A program made the translations under genes and the position numbers. The notes under the pieces are model-generated. The model saw nothing but the letters and a program-made list of their open reading frames with translations, did not search any database and was not told the origin of the DNA. A stretch of 64,000 nt of DNA from Bacillus sp. ISL-37. Lineage in GTDB: Bacteria; Bacillota; Bacilli; Bacillales; Cytobacillaceae. This document shows positions 1 to 9,473 of the stretch, piece after piece. The stretch covers positions 1,941 to 65,940 of the forward strand of contig NZ_JAGGQL010000004.1 in assembly GCF_018613315.1 (NCBI RefSeq), in the 5' to 3' direction. The first letter of the stretch is position 1, and each line of letters opens with the position of its first letter.

Positions 1-1182
<1,182 letters not shown>

Positions 1183-1377
1183 TTAAGCTTGTGCACCTGT
1201 CATAATCCAGTAAGAAAAAATTTAACCATATACCGCGATGTCCACTTATTACATCTTAATATCACAGTCGTAATATTAACCTTTTAATAGGCTCGACCAT
1301 ATTCCTTTTATCAGGTTCCTTTGGGACTTATCACCTTTTTCTAAAGTGACTAATATGATAAATGGGGAGGCGAAGGA

Positions 1378-2484
1378 ATGAATATAAAATACCCTATATC
1401 CATCAGTCTTTGTATGATTGTAAAAAATGAGGAGAAAGTTATTGAAAGATGTTTGTCATCTGTAAAACCTATTGTAGATGAAATTGTAATTGTCGATACA
1501 GGATCTACAGACCGTACAAAGGAAATTGCAAAAACATTTACAGACCATCTGTTTGATTATAAATGGGAAGATGATTTTTCTGCTGCTCGAAATTTTGCTT
1601 TTTCTAAAGCAACAAAGGATTATATTTTATGGCTTGATGCAGATGACATTATTACAGAAGAAAACATAAAAAAGTTTTTACGATTAAAACAAAATCTATC
1701 TTTTGATGTAGACGCTATCTCCATGGCGTACCACCTTACATTTGATAATGAAGGAAAACCAAACTTTAGTTCCAGGCGAAATCGTCTTGTTAAACGGGAG
1801 AAGCAGTTCAAATGGTATGGATTCGTTCATGAGTATCTAGAAGTAAGCGGGAATATTATAGATTCTGAGGTGGCAATAGTCCATAAAAAAGAGAGTAATC
1901 ATAGTGATCGAAACTTGCGGATTTATGAAAAAGCATTAGAGGACGGTAAACAGTTTTCTCCAAGGGATAAGTATTATTACGCGAACGAATGCAGGGATCA
2001 TAGTATGTATGAGAGAGCCATTAGGTGGTACAAAGAATTTTTGGACGAAGGAAATGGTTGGATAGAGGATAATATTGAAGCCTGCGGAAAAATGGCAGAT
2101 TGTTATATACACTTACAAGAATGGCCTGATGCAATTAGCAGTTGTCTAAGATCTTATACCTATGATGCACCTCGGGGTGAAAACTGCTGTCGATTAGGAT
2201 TCATATACTTGCAGCAGAATCATATACAAAAAGCGATTTCTTGGTATGAGCTAGCAACAGTAGTAAAAATCCCAGAAACCAGAAGTCCTTTTATTAATCG
2301 TGCTTGCTACACATGGTTACCCCATTTACAACTATGTCTCTGTTATAGTATTTTAGGTGATTATAATAAAGCTCAAGAACATAATGACCTCGCAGCTTCA
2401 TTTGTCCCACATAACCCCAAAATCCAACATAATCAAAATTTCCTCAGTTCCATTCTTCAAAGAGGCGAAGAGAAAGACGCCTAA
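1378..2484 (+). CDS. Family 2 glycosyltransferase with C-terminal TPR-like region
   Basis: The N-terminal GT-A domain starts with LCMIVKNEE, followed by a VDTGSTDRT nucleotide-sugar segment near residues 39-47 and the metal-binding DADD near residues 87-90. These features are typical of inverting GT2 enzymes. Residues from about 190 to 360 are rich in Trp, Tyr and Ala helical pairs resembling tetratricopeptide repeats, as in SunS-like and spore glycosyltransferases. The start follows a strong GGGGAGG site. It is divergent from the collagen-like spore gene, so glycosylation of collagen threonines is a reasonable inference. The sugar and acceptor cannot be read from sequence. A strong terminator follows. 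Confidence 0.85.
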   Translation: MNIKYPISISLCMIVKNEEKVIERCLSSVKPIVDEIVIVDTGSTDRTKEIAKTFTDHLFDYKWEDDFSAARNFAFSKATKDYILWLDADDIITEENIKKFLRLKQNLSFDVDAISMAYHLTFDNEGKPNFSSRRNRLVKREKQFKWYGFVHEYLEVSGNIIDSEVAIVHKKESNHSDRNLRIYEKALEDGKQFSPRDKYYYANECRDHSMYERAIRWYKEFLDEGNGWIEDNIEACGKMADCYIHLQEWPDAISSCLRSYTYDAPRGENCCRLGFIYLQQNHIQKAISWYELATVVKIPETRSPFINRACYTWLPHLQLCLCYSILGDYNKAQEHNDLAASFVPHNPKIQHNQNFLSSILQRGEEKDA

Positions 2485-2534
2485 TATTTTGTTCAAGTAT
2501 CTTTAGCCACTGTTCTCCTCGCTGTTCGACATTC

Positions 2535-2571
2535 AAAAGAAGCAAAGGGAAAATCATCCTTTGCTTCTTTT
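2535..2571 (+). terminator. Rho-independent terminator after glycosyltransferase
   Basis: A perfect stem with AAGAAGCAAAGGA on the left arm and its complement on the right, short loop, then a short T run. From here to 2842 I see no convincing gene. Confidence 0.8.
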
Positions 2572-2842
2572 GATGACTTGTGTTAAGCGCAAAAATATTG
2601 AAATCCGGTGAAACATCCACTTAATAAAGAATGCATAAGATACGTCTCCATTCTTCTCCTTATGTTTCAACTGGGAACGTTTTTCTTACCGTTCCTCCAT
2701 GTAAAAAACACCCCTCCTTTGATAGGATAGGCTGTTTTGCATGTAGGAGACCCAATAACTTTTCCTAACGGCGAAGACGGTTTTCAGCACTATTAAACTG
2801 GATAAATTATCTTAAAAAGATTACATAAATTAAAGGAATCCA

Positions 2843-3043
2843 TTGTTGCAATTAAATCGCTGGGTAGACATTGTTTTTCAATACTTAGGCAAGTCTTTAA
2901 AGACATTACCGCAAAAAAGGGACAATCGCCACATTACAGCTTCAGCCCTCCTTGTAAAAGATATTGAAGGTGTAGAAAACATGCTGGAACAATTCTGTTC
3001 CAATGTGAAGCTGATCCAAATCGAGAGGAGCAAAAAAGAATAA
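2843..3043 (+). CDS. Small hypothetical protein, 66 aa, doubtful
   Basis: A short open frame with tandem TTG start codons at 2843 and 2846 preceded by AAAGGA. The product is mixed polar, ending in a lysine-rich tail. I do not recognise a family. It lies directly upstream of an HpaB-type remnant in another frame, so it may be part of the same decayed locus rather than a working gene. Confidence 0.3.
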   Translation: MLQLNRWVDIVFQYLGKSLKTLPQKRDNRHITASALLVKDIEGVENMLEQFCSNVKLIQIERSKKE

Positions 3044-3075
3044 TCCATTTCCTTCTGCTGAATGTTAGAAATTAT

Positions 3076-3507
3076 TTGTGGTGTGGAAATGATGAAGGTT
3101 TATCATCAGAAATGCAGGCTGAACAAAATAAAGCTGGCTTAATGGTGCCAGATGCAAACCCCCTTACTGTTACCAGTCTCATGTTCCCCAAGCTTTATCC
3201 AAGTTTCGTTGAAATCCTTCAATTGCTGGGAGCAAGCGGAACCATCACCATCCCGAAAAGCAATGATTTTAAATCTGATGTAAGAAGTGATCTTGACCAG
3301 TATCTGCAGGGTGCAGATGCCGAAGCTAAGGTAAGGGTTCGGTTGTTCAGACTGGTCTGGGATATGTGCTCAAGTGCTTTTGTAGGAAGAGAAACAATCT
3401 ACGAGCGATTTTTCTTCGGCGATCCGGCCAGGCTTTCTGTAGGGCTGTATAATCATTACGACAAGACTCCATCGGTACTATTGGTGAATGATTTATTGAA
3501 AAGTTAA
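3076..3507 (+). pseudogene. C-terminal remnant of an HpaB/YoaI-type flavin monooxygenase
   Basis: The translated segment matches the last third of 4-hydroxyphenylacetate 3-monooxygenase large subunits: FPKLYP, a YLQGADAEAK..RLFRL..WDM segment, and the hallmark YERFFFGDPAR followed by LYNHYDK. The family is about 480 residues, and here only about 140 remain. The region upstream does not supply the flavin-binding N-terminal part in any frame I could follow. The only possible start is a weak TTG, although the frame can be read back beyond it. I interpret this as a truncated, probably non-functional relic. Loss of the N-terminal part at this locus is seen; how it arose is not. Confidence 0.65.
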
Positions 3508-3550
3508 CCCTGAACGGAAAGGAATTATGTGTTAATCTGCAAATTACGAA

Positions 3551-3582
3551 GAGCCAGGAAGATATATTCTCCTGGCTCTTTT
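3551..3582. terminator. Rho-independent terminator
   Basis: GAGCCAGGA pairs with TCCTGGCTC across a 10-nt loop, followed by TTTT on the plus strand. It sits between the HpaB remnant and the convergent ywaF-like gene. Confidence 0.75.
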
Positions 3583-3586
3583 AGCT

Positions 3587-4321
3587 TCAATCCTGCTGGT
3601 TTTCACATTTCAACCGCCTGGCCAGCCAGAATGGAAGGTACAAAATCACAAAGGTAATGAATGCAATGACCTCAAGGGAAAGAATATACCAAGGCCACGG
3701 CCCGAGATAGTCAATCAGCGACGGGTTGACTGGTTTTTCGGAAATGTACATATAGTTGCCTTCGATCAAAAAGTTGACGATGAAGACGATGAGTGTATAG
3801 ACGTTCAGCCAGAGAAATGCTTTCCAGATGGATTTCCCGGTCGGCCTGTATCCAGCCACAAACACCATGAACAGGTTGGCAATCACCGTCCCTCCATGGG
3901 ATATGAAGAAATGGACATAGCGGTAGTGGGGGAAGGTGTACAGGCTGATGTCTGGCGTGATCATTGCCTGCAGAGCGCTGCCGACTCCGACAAAATAGGT
4001 GAATTCAAATAATCTATAACTTTTAGTTAAAAGTAAAATGGCGGAGAGGATGAGTGAGATACTGCTCAGGTGAAGGGGCAGCGAATATTGGTAGCTCCAA
4101 TGGCCGCTCCACCATAGCCAAGCCTGCAGGCTAATTTCAGAAATAATCAGAACTAAAAATAATCCAACCCTTGCAATACGATTGATATGGGGGTTTCTCA
4201 ACGGTTTTCGGAACAAGAAGAGCAAAATGATCAAAAGCAGGAAAGCAGCAAGTGTATATAGGTGTACACTTGAAAATAACTGAAAGACATCTTCTGTACC
4301 TGGCACAAAAAGTTCCCTCAT
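3587..4321 (-). CDS. ywaF: YwaF family integral membrane protein (TIGR02206)
   Basis: A 244-residue protein with six or so hydrophobic segments. Recognisable elements are the LPLHLSSISLI motif near residue 85, HFFISHGG in the middle and GPWPWYI near the C-terminus, all characteristic of the TIGR02206/YwaF family of uncharacterised membrane proteins. The ATG at 4321 is preceded by GGAGGAG. It is transcribed alone, convergent with the remnant on its left and divergent from a DUF2935 gene. The function of the family is not established. Confidence 0.85.
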   Translation of the reverse strand: MRELFVPGTEDVFQLFSSVHLYTLAAFLLLIILLFLFRKPLRNPHINRIARVGLFLVLIISEISLQAWLWWSGHWSYQYSLPLHLSSISLILSAILLLTKSYRLFEFTYFVGVGSALQAMITPDISLYTFPHYRYVHFFISHGGTVIANLFMVFVAGYRPTGKSIWKAFLWLNVYTLIVFIVNFLIEGNYMYISEKPVNPSLIDYLGPWPWYILSLEVIAFITFVILYLPFWLARRLKCENQQD

Positions 4322-4452
4322 AAGCTCTCCTCCATTACAATTAGTTCGATTTTACCAAATCATACCCTTACTTTAACATATTCTCAGTTGGCATATATAT
4401 GGTTAGAAAAACATACATTTCATACGATTACAGTTTGGAGGAGGGTGAGAGC

Positions 4453-4887
4453 ATGCAATTCTATTATGGCCAGCAGATGCCCTTGCGAATATTGGATGAG
4501 GCTGAGTTTTGGAAGCATCAAGAGGAGGAGCATACCGTTGTGATCAGGGAGTTGACTCCTGATTTGGAACATGAATACGTAGATGCATTGAAAGAGTGGG
4601 AAAAGGTATTGGGGGAGACCCGCCATCAAGTTTTAAGATACATCGAGACGGTGACGAGATCGGGCAATTACATACCTGCCCAGCTTCATCAGCATGTGTT
4701 GAAGCTGACTTCATATTATTTGCAGCAAAGTCTTGATTTTATCAAATTGTGCGAGCAAATCAAAAATGAAAGTGAAGCGGTGAAAAATAACCCAACCGCC
4801 AAAGTAGTACTGGACCATATCATCCGGGAATCAGAGTATTTTGTAGGGATTGCTCAGGCCCTGCTATATCAGCAGACACCTCAATAG
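4453..4887 (+). CDS. DUF2935-family protein
   Basis: A predicted all-helical 144-residue protein with regularly placed His and Glu residues (HQEEEHT, HEYVDALKEWEKVLGE, and a C-terminal HIIRESEYFVG). This is the pattern of DUF2935 proteins, which resemble half of a ferritin-like four-helix bundle. The ATG at 4453 is chosen because it follows a strong GGAGGAGGGTGAGAG site. An upstream in-frame ATG at 4399 lacks one. Family members in bacilli are often linked to spores, but no function is proven. Single-gene unit ending at a small hairpin. Confidence 0.75.
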   Translation: MQFYYGQQMPLRILDEAEFWKHQEEEHTVVIRELTPDLEHEYVDALKEWEKVLGETRHQVLRYIETVTRSGNYIPAQLHQHVLKLTSYYLQQSLDFIKLCEQIKNESEAVKNNPTAKVVLDHIIRESEYFVGIAQALLYQQTPQ

Positions 4888-4904
4888 CAAATCGGTCATA
4901 GTCT

Positions 4905-4926
4905 GCCAGGTAAACTGGCTGGCTAT
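4905..4926 (+). terminator. Weak rho-independent terminator
   Basis: GCCAG and CTGGC pair around a five-base loop, followed by a TATTTTTAT tract. Confidence 0.5.
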
Positions 4927-5087
4927 TTTTATATAGTAGTTATTATTTTATGAATAATTTAGTATATGAAAATATGTATTTCGTCAGTAAAATATAGGTA
5001 ACGGAAAAGAAATTGGAGCAGCTAGTTGGTACTGCCTTGTTTCGAGTTCTTCATGATTAAAACAGCTGATGCTTGAGAGGGTTTGCC

Positions 5088-6002
5088 ATGAAAGTATTGA
5101 TTTTTTCCTTAAAAAGAATCATGATCGCCATTCCTAGTTTGCTGCTGACCTCCATGGTTGTCTTCTTTTTGTTCATGATGATGCCAAGGGTGATGGGGAC
5201 GGACTATGACCTTGCAATTCTATGGATTGAATATAAAAAGTGGATTGCCAGTTTTCTGACGGGCGATCTGGGGATGTCGTCGTATTATCGTGTACCCGTT
5301 TCGATGATTCTCCGGGAAAAAATGACCAATACCCTTGTTCTCGGAATTGTATCCTTGCTGATTACCTTTGTGCTGTCTTTTTTCATGGGGAGGTACGCTG
5401 GCCGCAACCCTAATACACTGGGGGACAGGCTGATCAGTGGGTTGAATTATACTGGACTTTCCCTGCCGCTGATTGTTGTTTCCGTTTACTCGATCTATTT
5501 CTTTTCGTTCGAGCTGAATTGGTTTCCTTCCAATGGCTCAGTCGATATCACTGTGCCTGAAGGGACATGGGAATACTGGCTGGACAGGGTTCATCATCTC
5601 ATTTTGCCGGCAACTGTATTGGGGATTGTCGGGACAGCTACGTACACACAATTTCTGAGGGATGATATCGTGGAAAACAGCCGAAAGGAATTTGTCAGAA
5701 CGGCAAAATCCATTGGGCTATCGGAAAAGAGAATCTACAATGTCCATATTTTAAAAAATTCCCTGATTCCAATCGTCACCTTTCTGGGAATTGATTTAGT
5801 CAACATCGTGAATGGTGCAATCATTGTGGAAACGATCTTTACTTATCCAGGCATCGGCCAGCTGTTCATCAAGTCGATTAACATGCGGGATCACGCGATG
5901 GTTATGAATCTGACGATGATGTTCTCCACCATCATGATCATTGGCAATATGATCTCCGATATCCTCTACGGTGTGGTTGACCCGCGAATTAAGCTGGAGT
6001 AG
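5088..6002 (+). CDS. Orphan OppB/DppB-type ABC transporter permease
   Basis: A membrane permease of the oligopeptide/nickel class with a first transmembrane helix, an LTGDLGMS motif, several further helices, and the EAA-like cytoplasmic loop (EFVRTAKSIGLSEKRIY near residue 210) that docks on an ATPase. The C-terminal VETIFTYPGIG and DPRIKLE motifs are typical. The ATG at 5088 follows GAGAGGG. Two oddities: the extracellular loop after helix 1 is about 20 residues shorter than usual and lacks the PGDP segment, and no partner permease, ATPase or binding protein is nearby. It may work with subunits encoded elsewhere or be decaying. Confidence 0.8.
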   Translation: MKVLIFSLKRIMIAIPSLLLTSMVVFFLFMMMPRVMGTDYDLAILWIEYKKWIASFLTGDLGMSSYYRVPVSMILREKMTNTLVLGIVSLLITFVLSFFMGRYAGRNPNTLGDRLISGLNYTGLSLPLIVVSVYSIYFFSFELNWFPSNGSVDITVPEGTWEYWLDRVHHLILPATVLGIVGTATYTQFLRDDIVENSRKEFVRTAKSIGLSEKRIYNVHILKNSLIPIVTFLGIDLVNIVNGAIIVETIFTYPGIGQLFIKSINMRDHAMVMNLTMMFSTIMIIGNMISDILYGVVDPRIKLE

Positions 6003-6027
6003 CTCATCCAATTGGGTGAGTTTTTTT
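6003..6027 (+). terminator. Rho-independent terminator after permease
   Basis: CTCATCC and GGGTGAG pair around a short AATT loop, followed by seven T residues, right after the stop codon. Confidence 0.85.
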
Positions 6028-6115
6028 GTGATAAAACCCCTAGTTTTAAAACTTTCGCTTATAGAAGGATATCTGTTATGATTATATTGAAATAGAGAAA
6101 AGGAGGAATTTTCCT

Positions 6116-6679
6116 ATGTATGATGTAGCAATTATCGGAGCAGGCCCTGCTGGCGGAAGCGCAGCGATTTTCACAGCAAAGGCTGGCAAAAAAACAATCG
6201 TGCTGGATAACAATAAAAGCGTAACGAAGCGTGCCTGGATGGAGAACCACTACGGCGCTCCTGAAATCGCAGGTCCTGACTTAGTTGAAACTGGCATCAA
6301 TCAAGCCAAAAAGCACGGTGCTGAATTCGTTGAAACAACAGTGATTTCTGTAAGTAAAACTGACAGCGGCGTTAAAGTTGTAACGGAAAATGGCGAGTAT
6401 GAAGCAAAGCATGTCATCATCGCGTCAGGCATGATGACTGATGTAGCTGAAGCATCAGGTCTTGCAACAAAAGACGGCACAGAGCCAAGAATCAAGACGA
6501 TTTTTGATGTCGATGCTGCTGGTAAAACAAATGTTGAAGGCGTTTGGGCTGCAGGCACATGCGCAGGGGTAAGCATGCACACAATCATCACAGCTGGTGA
6601 CGGCGCGAAGGTTGCCATCAACGTCATCAGTGAACTGAACGGCGAGCGCTATGTCGATCATGATGTTTTAAAAGCTTAA
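6116..6679 (+). CDS. Single-domain FAD-dependent oxidoreductase (thioredoxin-reductase-like)
   Basis: The N-terminus carries the dinucleotide-binding motif GAGPAGGSAA near residues 8-17 and an acidic end of beta-2, followed by an ATG-like IIASGMMTD and a C-terminal GVWAAGTCAG..TAGDGAKVAI flavin-contact region. This resembles thioredoxin reductase with its NADPH domain and redox CxxC removed, leaving only the FAD domain (187 residues against about 310). It has a strong AAAGGAGG site and its own terminator, so the small size looks native. Substrate and electron donor are unknown. Confidence 0.75.
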   Translation: MYDVAIIGAGPAGGSAAIFTAKAGKKTIVLDNNKSVTKRAWMENHYGAPEIAGPDLVETGINQAKKHGAEFVETTVISVSKTDSGVKVVTENGEYEAKHVIIASGMMTDVAEASGLATKDGTEPRIKTIFDVDAAGKTNVEGVWAAGTCAGVSMHTIITAGDGAKVAINVISELNGERYVDHDVLKA

Positions 6680-6687
6680 TGGTTAAA

Positions 6688-6720
6688 AGCCTTGCAGCAA
6701 TCTGCAAGGCTTCGCTTATT
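6688..6720 (+). terminator. Rho-independent terminator
   Basis: AGCCTTGCA and TGCAAGGCT pair across a six-base loop, followed by a T-rich tail. Confidence 0.8.
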
Positions 6721-6783
6721 TTAATAGATTGTTAGAGACATTTGCCATTTGAGTAAATTATGGCGTCCTGCTTAAAATGTCCG

Positions 6784-7050
6784 CTAATTGTTATATTTAA
6801 ACTGGTCCTCGATTCTTCCATTCTCATCGTGGATGTAAGCCATTGTTCCGGCTTCTTCTGCCATTCGCTTTGCTTCGCTCACAGCCTCGGATCTTGAGTC
6901 AGTAGTAAGCTCTGGATCATCCTGGCCTTCCTTCTTGACAGCCCAACCCTGTTCGTCATGAGGCACAGCATGGAATCGCGCATCTTCTGTACCAGCACGG
7001 TCCTTGAAATATTCCTCACGTTCCATACCATTTTCCTGATTCTTTGCCAT
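6784..7050 (-). CDS. DUF2188-like small protein
   Basis: An 88-residue hydrophilic protein with the central pattern FHAVPHDEQGWAVKKEG, then an Ala/Glu-rich helix (EAVSEAKRMAEEAG) and HDENGRI. This is the layout of DUF2188 proteins, a short beta sheet plus helix of unknown function. The start at 7050 is chosen because GAGGTATTTTAC precedes it. The longer frame beginning at 7155 has no ribosome site and overlaps the neighbouring gene. Confidence 0.7.
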   Translation of the reverse strand: MAKNQENGMEREEYFKDRAGTEDARFHAVPHDEQGWAVKKEGQDDPELTTDSRSEAVSEAKRMAEEAGTMAYIHDENGRIEDQFKYNN

Positions 7051-7141
7051 GTAAAATACCTCCTCGAATGCTGGATTACCTAATAAAGGTATTATGAATT
7101 TACCCAGGCTGTGTTGAAGAAAACAAAAATATTTCTGCTTT

Positions 7142-7693
7142 TTACCCAGTTTCATCCAAATAGTCTATTGTGGAACCAACTGCCTCAATAATGGAGCCTG
7201 TAGCCTGAATCCAGCTCCCGGCTGTATTGATATTTTTCCCTTCCCCACCCTGAAGCTCGATGATGCCTGAGATCGCTTGCATTGAATTCCCGATGATTTG
7301 AAGCAGGCTTCCATATAAATGGTAGAGTGACTCAACGGAATGACCATTTGCTAAAGTATCTTTAAGGACGGCGCTGCCTCCTAGTGCCTGCATCAGATTA
7401 CCTTTGATATCCAGCACCTGTTCCGTTTCATCATCCATAGGAAGAAGAATGCCCGCAACCACCGTAATATTTCCTGCCGACTGGATCATGTTTCCAATCT
7501 TCTCCATTGTAAAATAGGGCTCGCTGTCTGCAATCAGTGCATTACCCAAAGCCTGAAGCTCGTTTCCCCATAGGTTAAAGCTGGTCAGCTGGCCTTCGGT
7601 AAAATCCTTGAAAGGGGTGCTTCCAATTGCCGCAAGAGTGGTTCCGGATGCCTGAATCCACGCGCCAAAAAGTTCCTTTCGCTCACTTTCCAT
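7142..7693 (-). CDS. Repetitive amphipathic protein (DUF6944-like)
   Basis: This 183-residue protein is built from about six copies of an approximately 17-residue unit with consensus G-x-x-x-Q-A-x-G-x-x-x-x-A-x-G. Examples are GAWIQASGTTLAAIGS near the N-terminus, GNMIQSAGNITVVAGI in the middle and GSWIQATGSIIEAVGS near the C-terminus. The pattern suggests stacked amphipathic helices with a small-residue face. It resembles DUF6944 repetitive proteins of bacilli. No signal peptide is visible. AAGGCGG precedes the ATG. Function is unknown. Confidence 0.65.
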   Translation of the reverse strand: MESERKELFGAWIQASGTTLAAIGSTPFKDFTEGQLTSFNLWGNELQALGNALIADSEPYFTMEKIGNMIQSAGNITVVAGILLPMDDETEQVLDIKGNLMQALGGSAVLKDTLANGHSVESLYHLYGSLLQIIGNSMQAISGIIELQGGEGKNINTAGSWIQATGSIIEAVGSTIDYLDETG

Positions 7694-7877
7694 GATTATC
7701 GCCGCCTTCGTCCTGATATCATCTTATACAGTTCAAATGCAATACGTTATGCAAAAGAATCAGAAATCCGTATAGCCCAAGCTCTTGAATAATAGGTATA
7801 GAAATGAAGGAGTGTAGCCCTGGAAACAGTTGGGTTATTCACCTATGAACGGAGAATCCGATGGTGGAGGTTATGCC

Positions 7878-8306
7878 ATGGCAGTAGTAAAGCATACGGA
7901 GGCTGATGTTGATCTGCTGGCGCGATTGTTGAGAGCAGAAGCTGAGGGTGAAGGGCAACAGGGAATGCTGATGGTGGGAAATGTAGGGATTAACCGGATA
8001 CGTGCGAACTGTTCTGATTTTAAGGGGTTAAGGACCGTGCCGCAGATGATTTATCAGGAACATGCTTTTGAAGCAACACAAAAGGGTTATTTTTATCAGC
8101 GAGCAAGAGAGTCTGAGAAAAGACTCGCAAGGCGTGCACTTAAGGGAGAAAGGATATGGCCGTCAAAGTATAGCCTATGGTATTTCCGACCGCCAGGGGA
8201 TTGTCCGCCAACATGGTACAATCAGCCGCATGTCGGCCGATTTAAGCTTCACTGCTTTTATGAACCAACGGGCGAAGAGTGTGCGAATATTTATAACACC
8301 TTTTAA
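7878..8306 (+). CDS. cwlJ: Spore cortex-lytic cell wall hydrolase CwlJ
   Basis: The product is 142 residues, the same length as B. subtilis CwlJ, and is closely similar throughout: LLARLLRAEAEGEG with the catalytic Glu, VGNVGINR, YFYQRARESE, and a C-terminal LWYFRPPGDCP..WYNQP. CwlJ belongs to the SleB/CwlJ hydrolase family and degrades muramic-delta-lactam-containing cortex during germination, triggered by calcium dipicolinate. The ATG at 7878 matches the known N-terminus and follows GGTGGAGG. GerQ, which CwlJ needs elsewhere, is not in the window. A terminator follows, now interrupted in its T-tail by a MITE. Confidence 0.95.
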   Translation: MAVVKHTEADVDLLARLLRAEAEGEGQQGMLMVGNVGINRIRANCSDFKGLRTVPQMIYQEHAFEATQKGYFYQRARESEKRLARRALKGERIWPSKYSLWYFRPPGDCPPTWYNQPHVGRFKLHCFYEPTGEECANIYNTF

Positions 8307-8313
8307 ATAGCTG

Positions 8314-8349
8314 GACTGTCTGGTTTTGAACCTGGCAGTCTTTTTATTA
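8314..8349 (+). terminator. cwlJ terminator
   Basis: GACTGTCTGGTT pairs imperfectly with AACCTGGCAGTC, followed by TTTTTATTA. The last eight bases are the left target duplication of the adjacent MITE, so the element landed in the T-tract. Confidence 0.75.
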
Positions 8350-8533
8350 GGCTCTTTTCTCAAACTTTGTTGCTATTGAATACAAAATTGGAGTGAATTA
8401 CCTATATTCCTTCATAAAGTTGACGCATCTTATGAGAAAAGAGCGTACAAACTTAATACCGACCAGCAAAATGGCCTTATATTACGTTAAAATCGGCTTT
8501 AGGATTTTAACAACAATCTTTACGAAGACAGCC
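8350..8533 (+). mobile_element. MITE copy A, 184 bp, ISL3-like ends
   Basis: The element begins GGCTCTTTTCTCAAA and ends with the complement of GGCTGTTTTCGTAAA-like sequence (12 of 15 matched, with one base different in this copy), forming imperfect terminal inverted repeats. It is flanked by perfect 8-bp direct repeats TTTTATTA at 8342-8349 and 8534-8541. It has no transposase. The body is shared with the inverted copy at 27437-27632. GGCT-starting ends and 8-bp AT-rich duplications fit the ISL3 family. The family assignment is inference. Confidence 0.8.
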
Positions 8534-8559
8534 TTTTATTATCCAGAAAATCATCTTAA

Positions 8560-8750
8560 TCCAGCTCAACGTTTAGCCCCTCGAGTCGCTTGTCTAGATG
8601 CGGTTCCTAACTCCTCGAGACGCTTCGGTCCTGCCAATGAAGTCAAAGAACGACTTCACTGGTCGGCCCTCTGAGGCACATGAAGTGCTGACCCGACAGC
8701 CACAGGACGTGGCGTTATTTCGGGAAGCGCTTGTCGGGGCTCCATCCACA
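8560..8750 (+). repeat. Dispersed GC-rich palindromic repeat, copy 1
   Basis: A GC-rich block unlike the flanks. Its core has CTCGAGACGCTTCGGTCC, then a TGAAGTC / GACTTCA hairpin, then GGTCGGCCCTC. A second copy lies at 45649-45775. Similar blocks are scattered through intergenic regions of many Bacillaceae. This copy is longer, with extra CTCGAG-containing sequence at its left. No coding function seen in 8534-8890. Confidence 0.75.
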
Positions 8751-8890
8751 ACGAAAGTTTTTATTGCCTAAAACCCCCGGAAACCATAAGATGGAAATAT
8801 CAAACTTAAAGGGGATAGAATATTGCGTACATATAACTTGTTTTTTTCAGATGAAGAGGTGAAATTAATACTAGAATAGGAGAAAATATA

Positions 8891-9427
8891 ATGACAACAA
8901 ATCTTTTTCGTGGACAAACGCTAAAGCTTACAGCTAAAAGGGAAGGGGATACAGAAATCATCGCTTCCTGGGATCAAGATCCGGAGTACCTGAGAAATGT
9001 TGACACAGATATTGCAATACCACGCCCGGTTGAACATTTTGAAGGTGAGGGTGATCTTGGTTCGAATAGCTTTTATTTTCGCTTAAGGACTATAGAGGAT
9101 GATAGGCTGATTGGATTTATCGTCATCCACAGCATCGAATGGAATAACAGGTCAGGAATGCTTGCAATGGGCATCGGCAATGCCAATGATCGAGGTAAAG
9201 GATACGGGTCCGAAGCATTGCAGCTCATCCTCCGCTATGCATTCCATGAACTGAATTTGAACCGCATTGGCCTTGATGTCATTGAGTATAATGAGCGGGG
9301 AATTCGTGCTTATCAAAAAGCAGGCTTTCAGATCGAGGGCAGGATCCGACAAGGCGTCCATCGTGATGGCAAAATTTATGATCGAATCAATATGGGAATC
9401 CTACGGTCGGAGTGGGAAGAAATCTAA
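8891..9427 (+). CDS. GNAT family N-acetyltransferase (RimJ/RimL-like)
   Basis: A 178-residue acetyltransferase. The acetyl-CoA pyrophosphate-binding motif appears as GNANDRGKGYGSEAL near residues 97-111, preceded by the beta-4 strand and followed by LNRIGLDVIEYNERGIRAYQKAGF, the classic RimJ/RimL C-terminal half. Such enzymes acetylate ribosomal protein N-termini, antibiotics or small molecules; the substrate here is unknown. AGGAGAAAATATA precedes the ATG. Monocistronic. Confidence 0.85.
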   Translation: MTTNLFRGQTLKLTAKREGDTEIIASWDQDPEYLRNVDTDIAIPRPVEHFEGEGDLGSNSFYFRLRTIEDDRLIGFIVIHSIEWNNRSGMLAMGIGNANDRGKGYGSEALQLILRYAFHELNLNRIGLDVIEYNERGIRAYQKAGFQIEGRIRQGVHRDGKIYDRINMGILRSEWEEI

Positions 9428-9461
9428 AAAAAAGTGGACCGGGCATCTTCATGCCCGGTCC
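9424..9461. terminator. Bidirectional terminator between acetyltransferase and brnQ
   Basis: A perfect GGACCGGGCAT / ATGCCCGGTCC stem with a CTTC loop. The A-run on its left is a T-run for the minus-strand brnQ transcript. Confidence 0.85.
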
Positions 9462-9473
9462 TAGTCATTTCCT

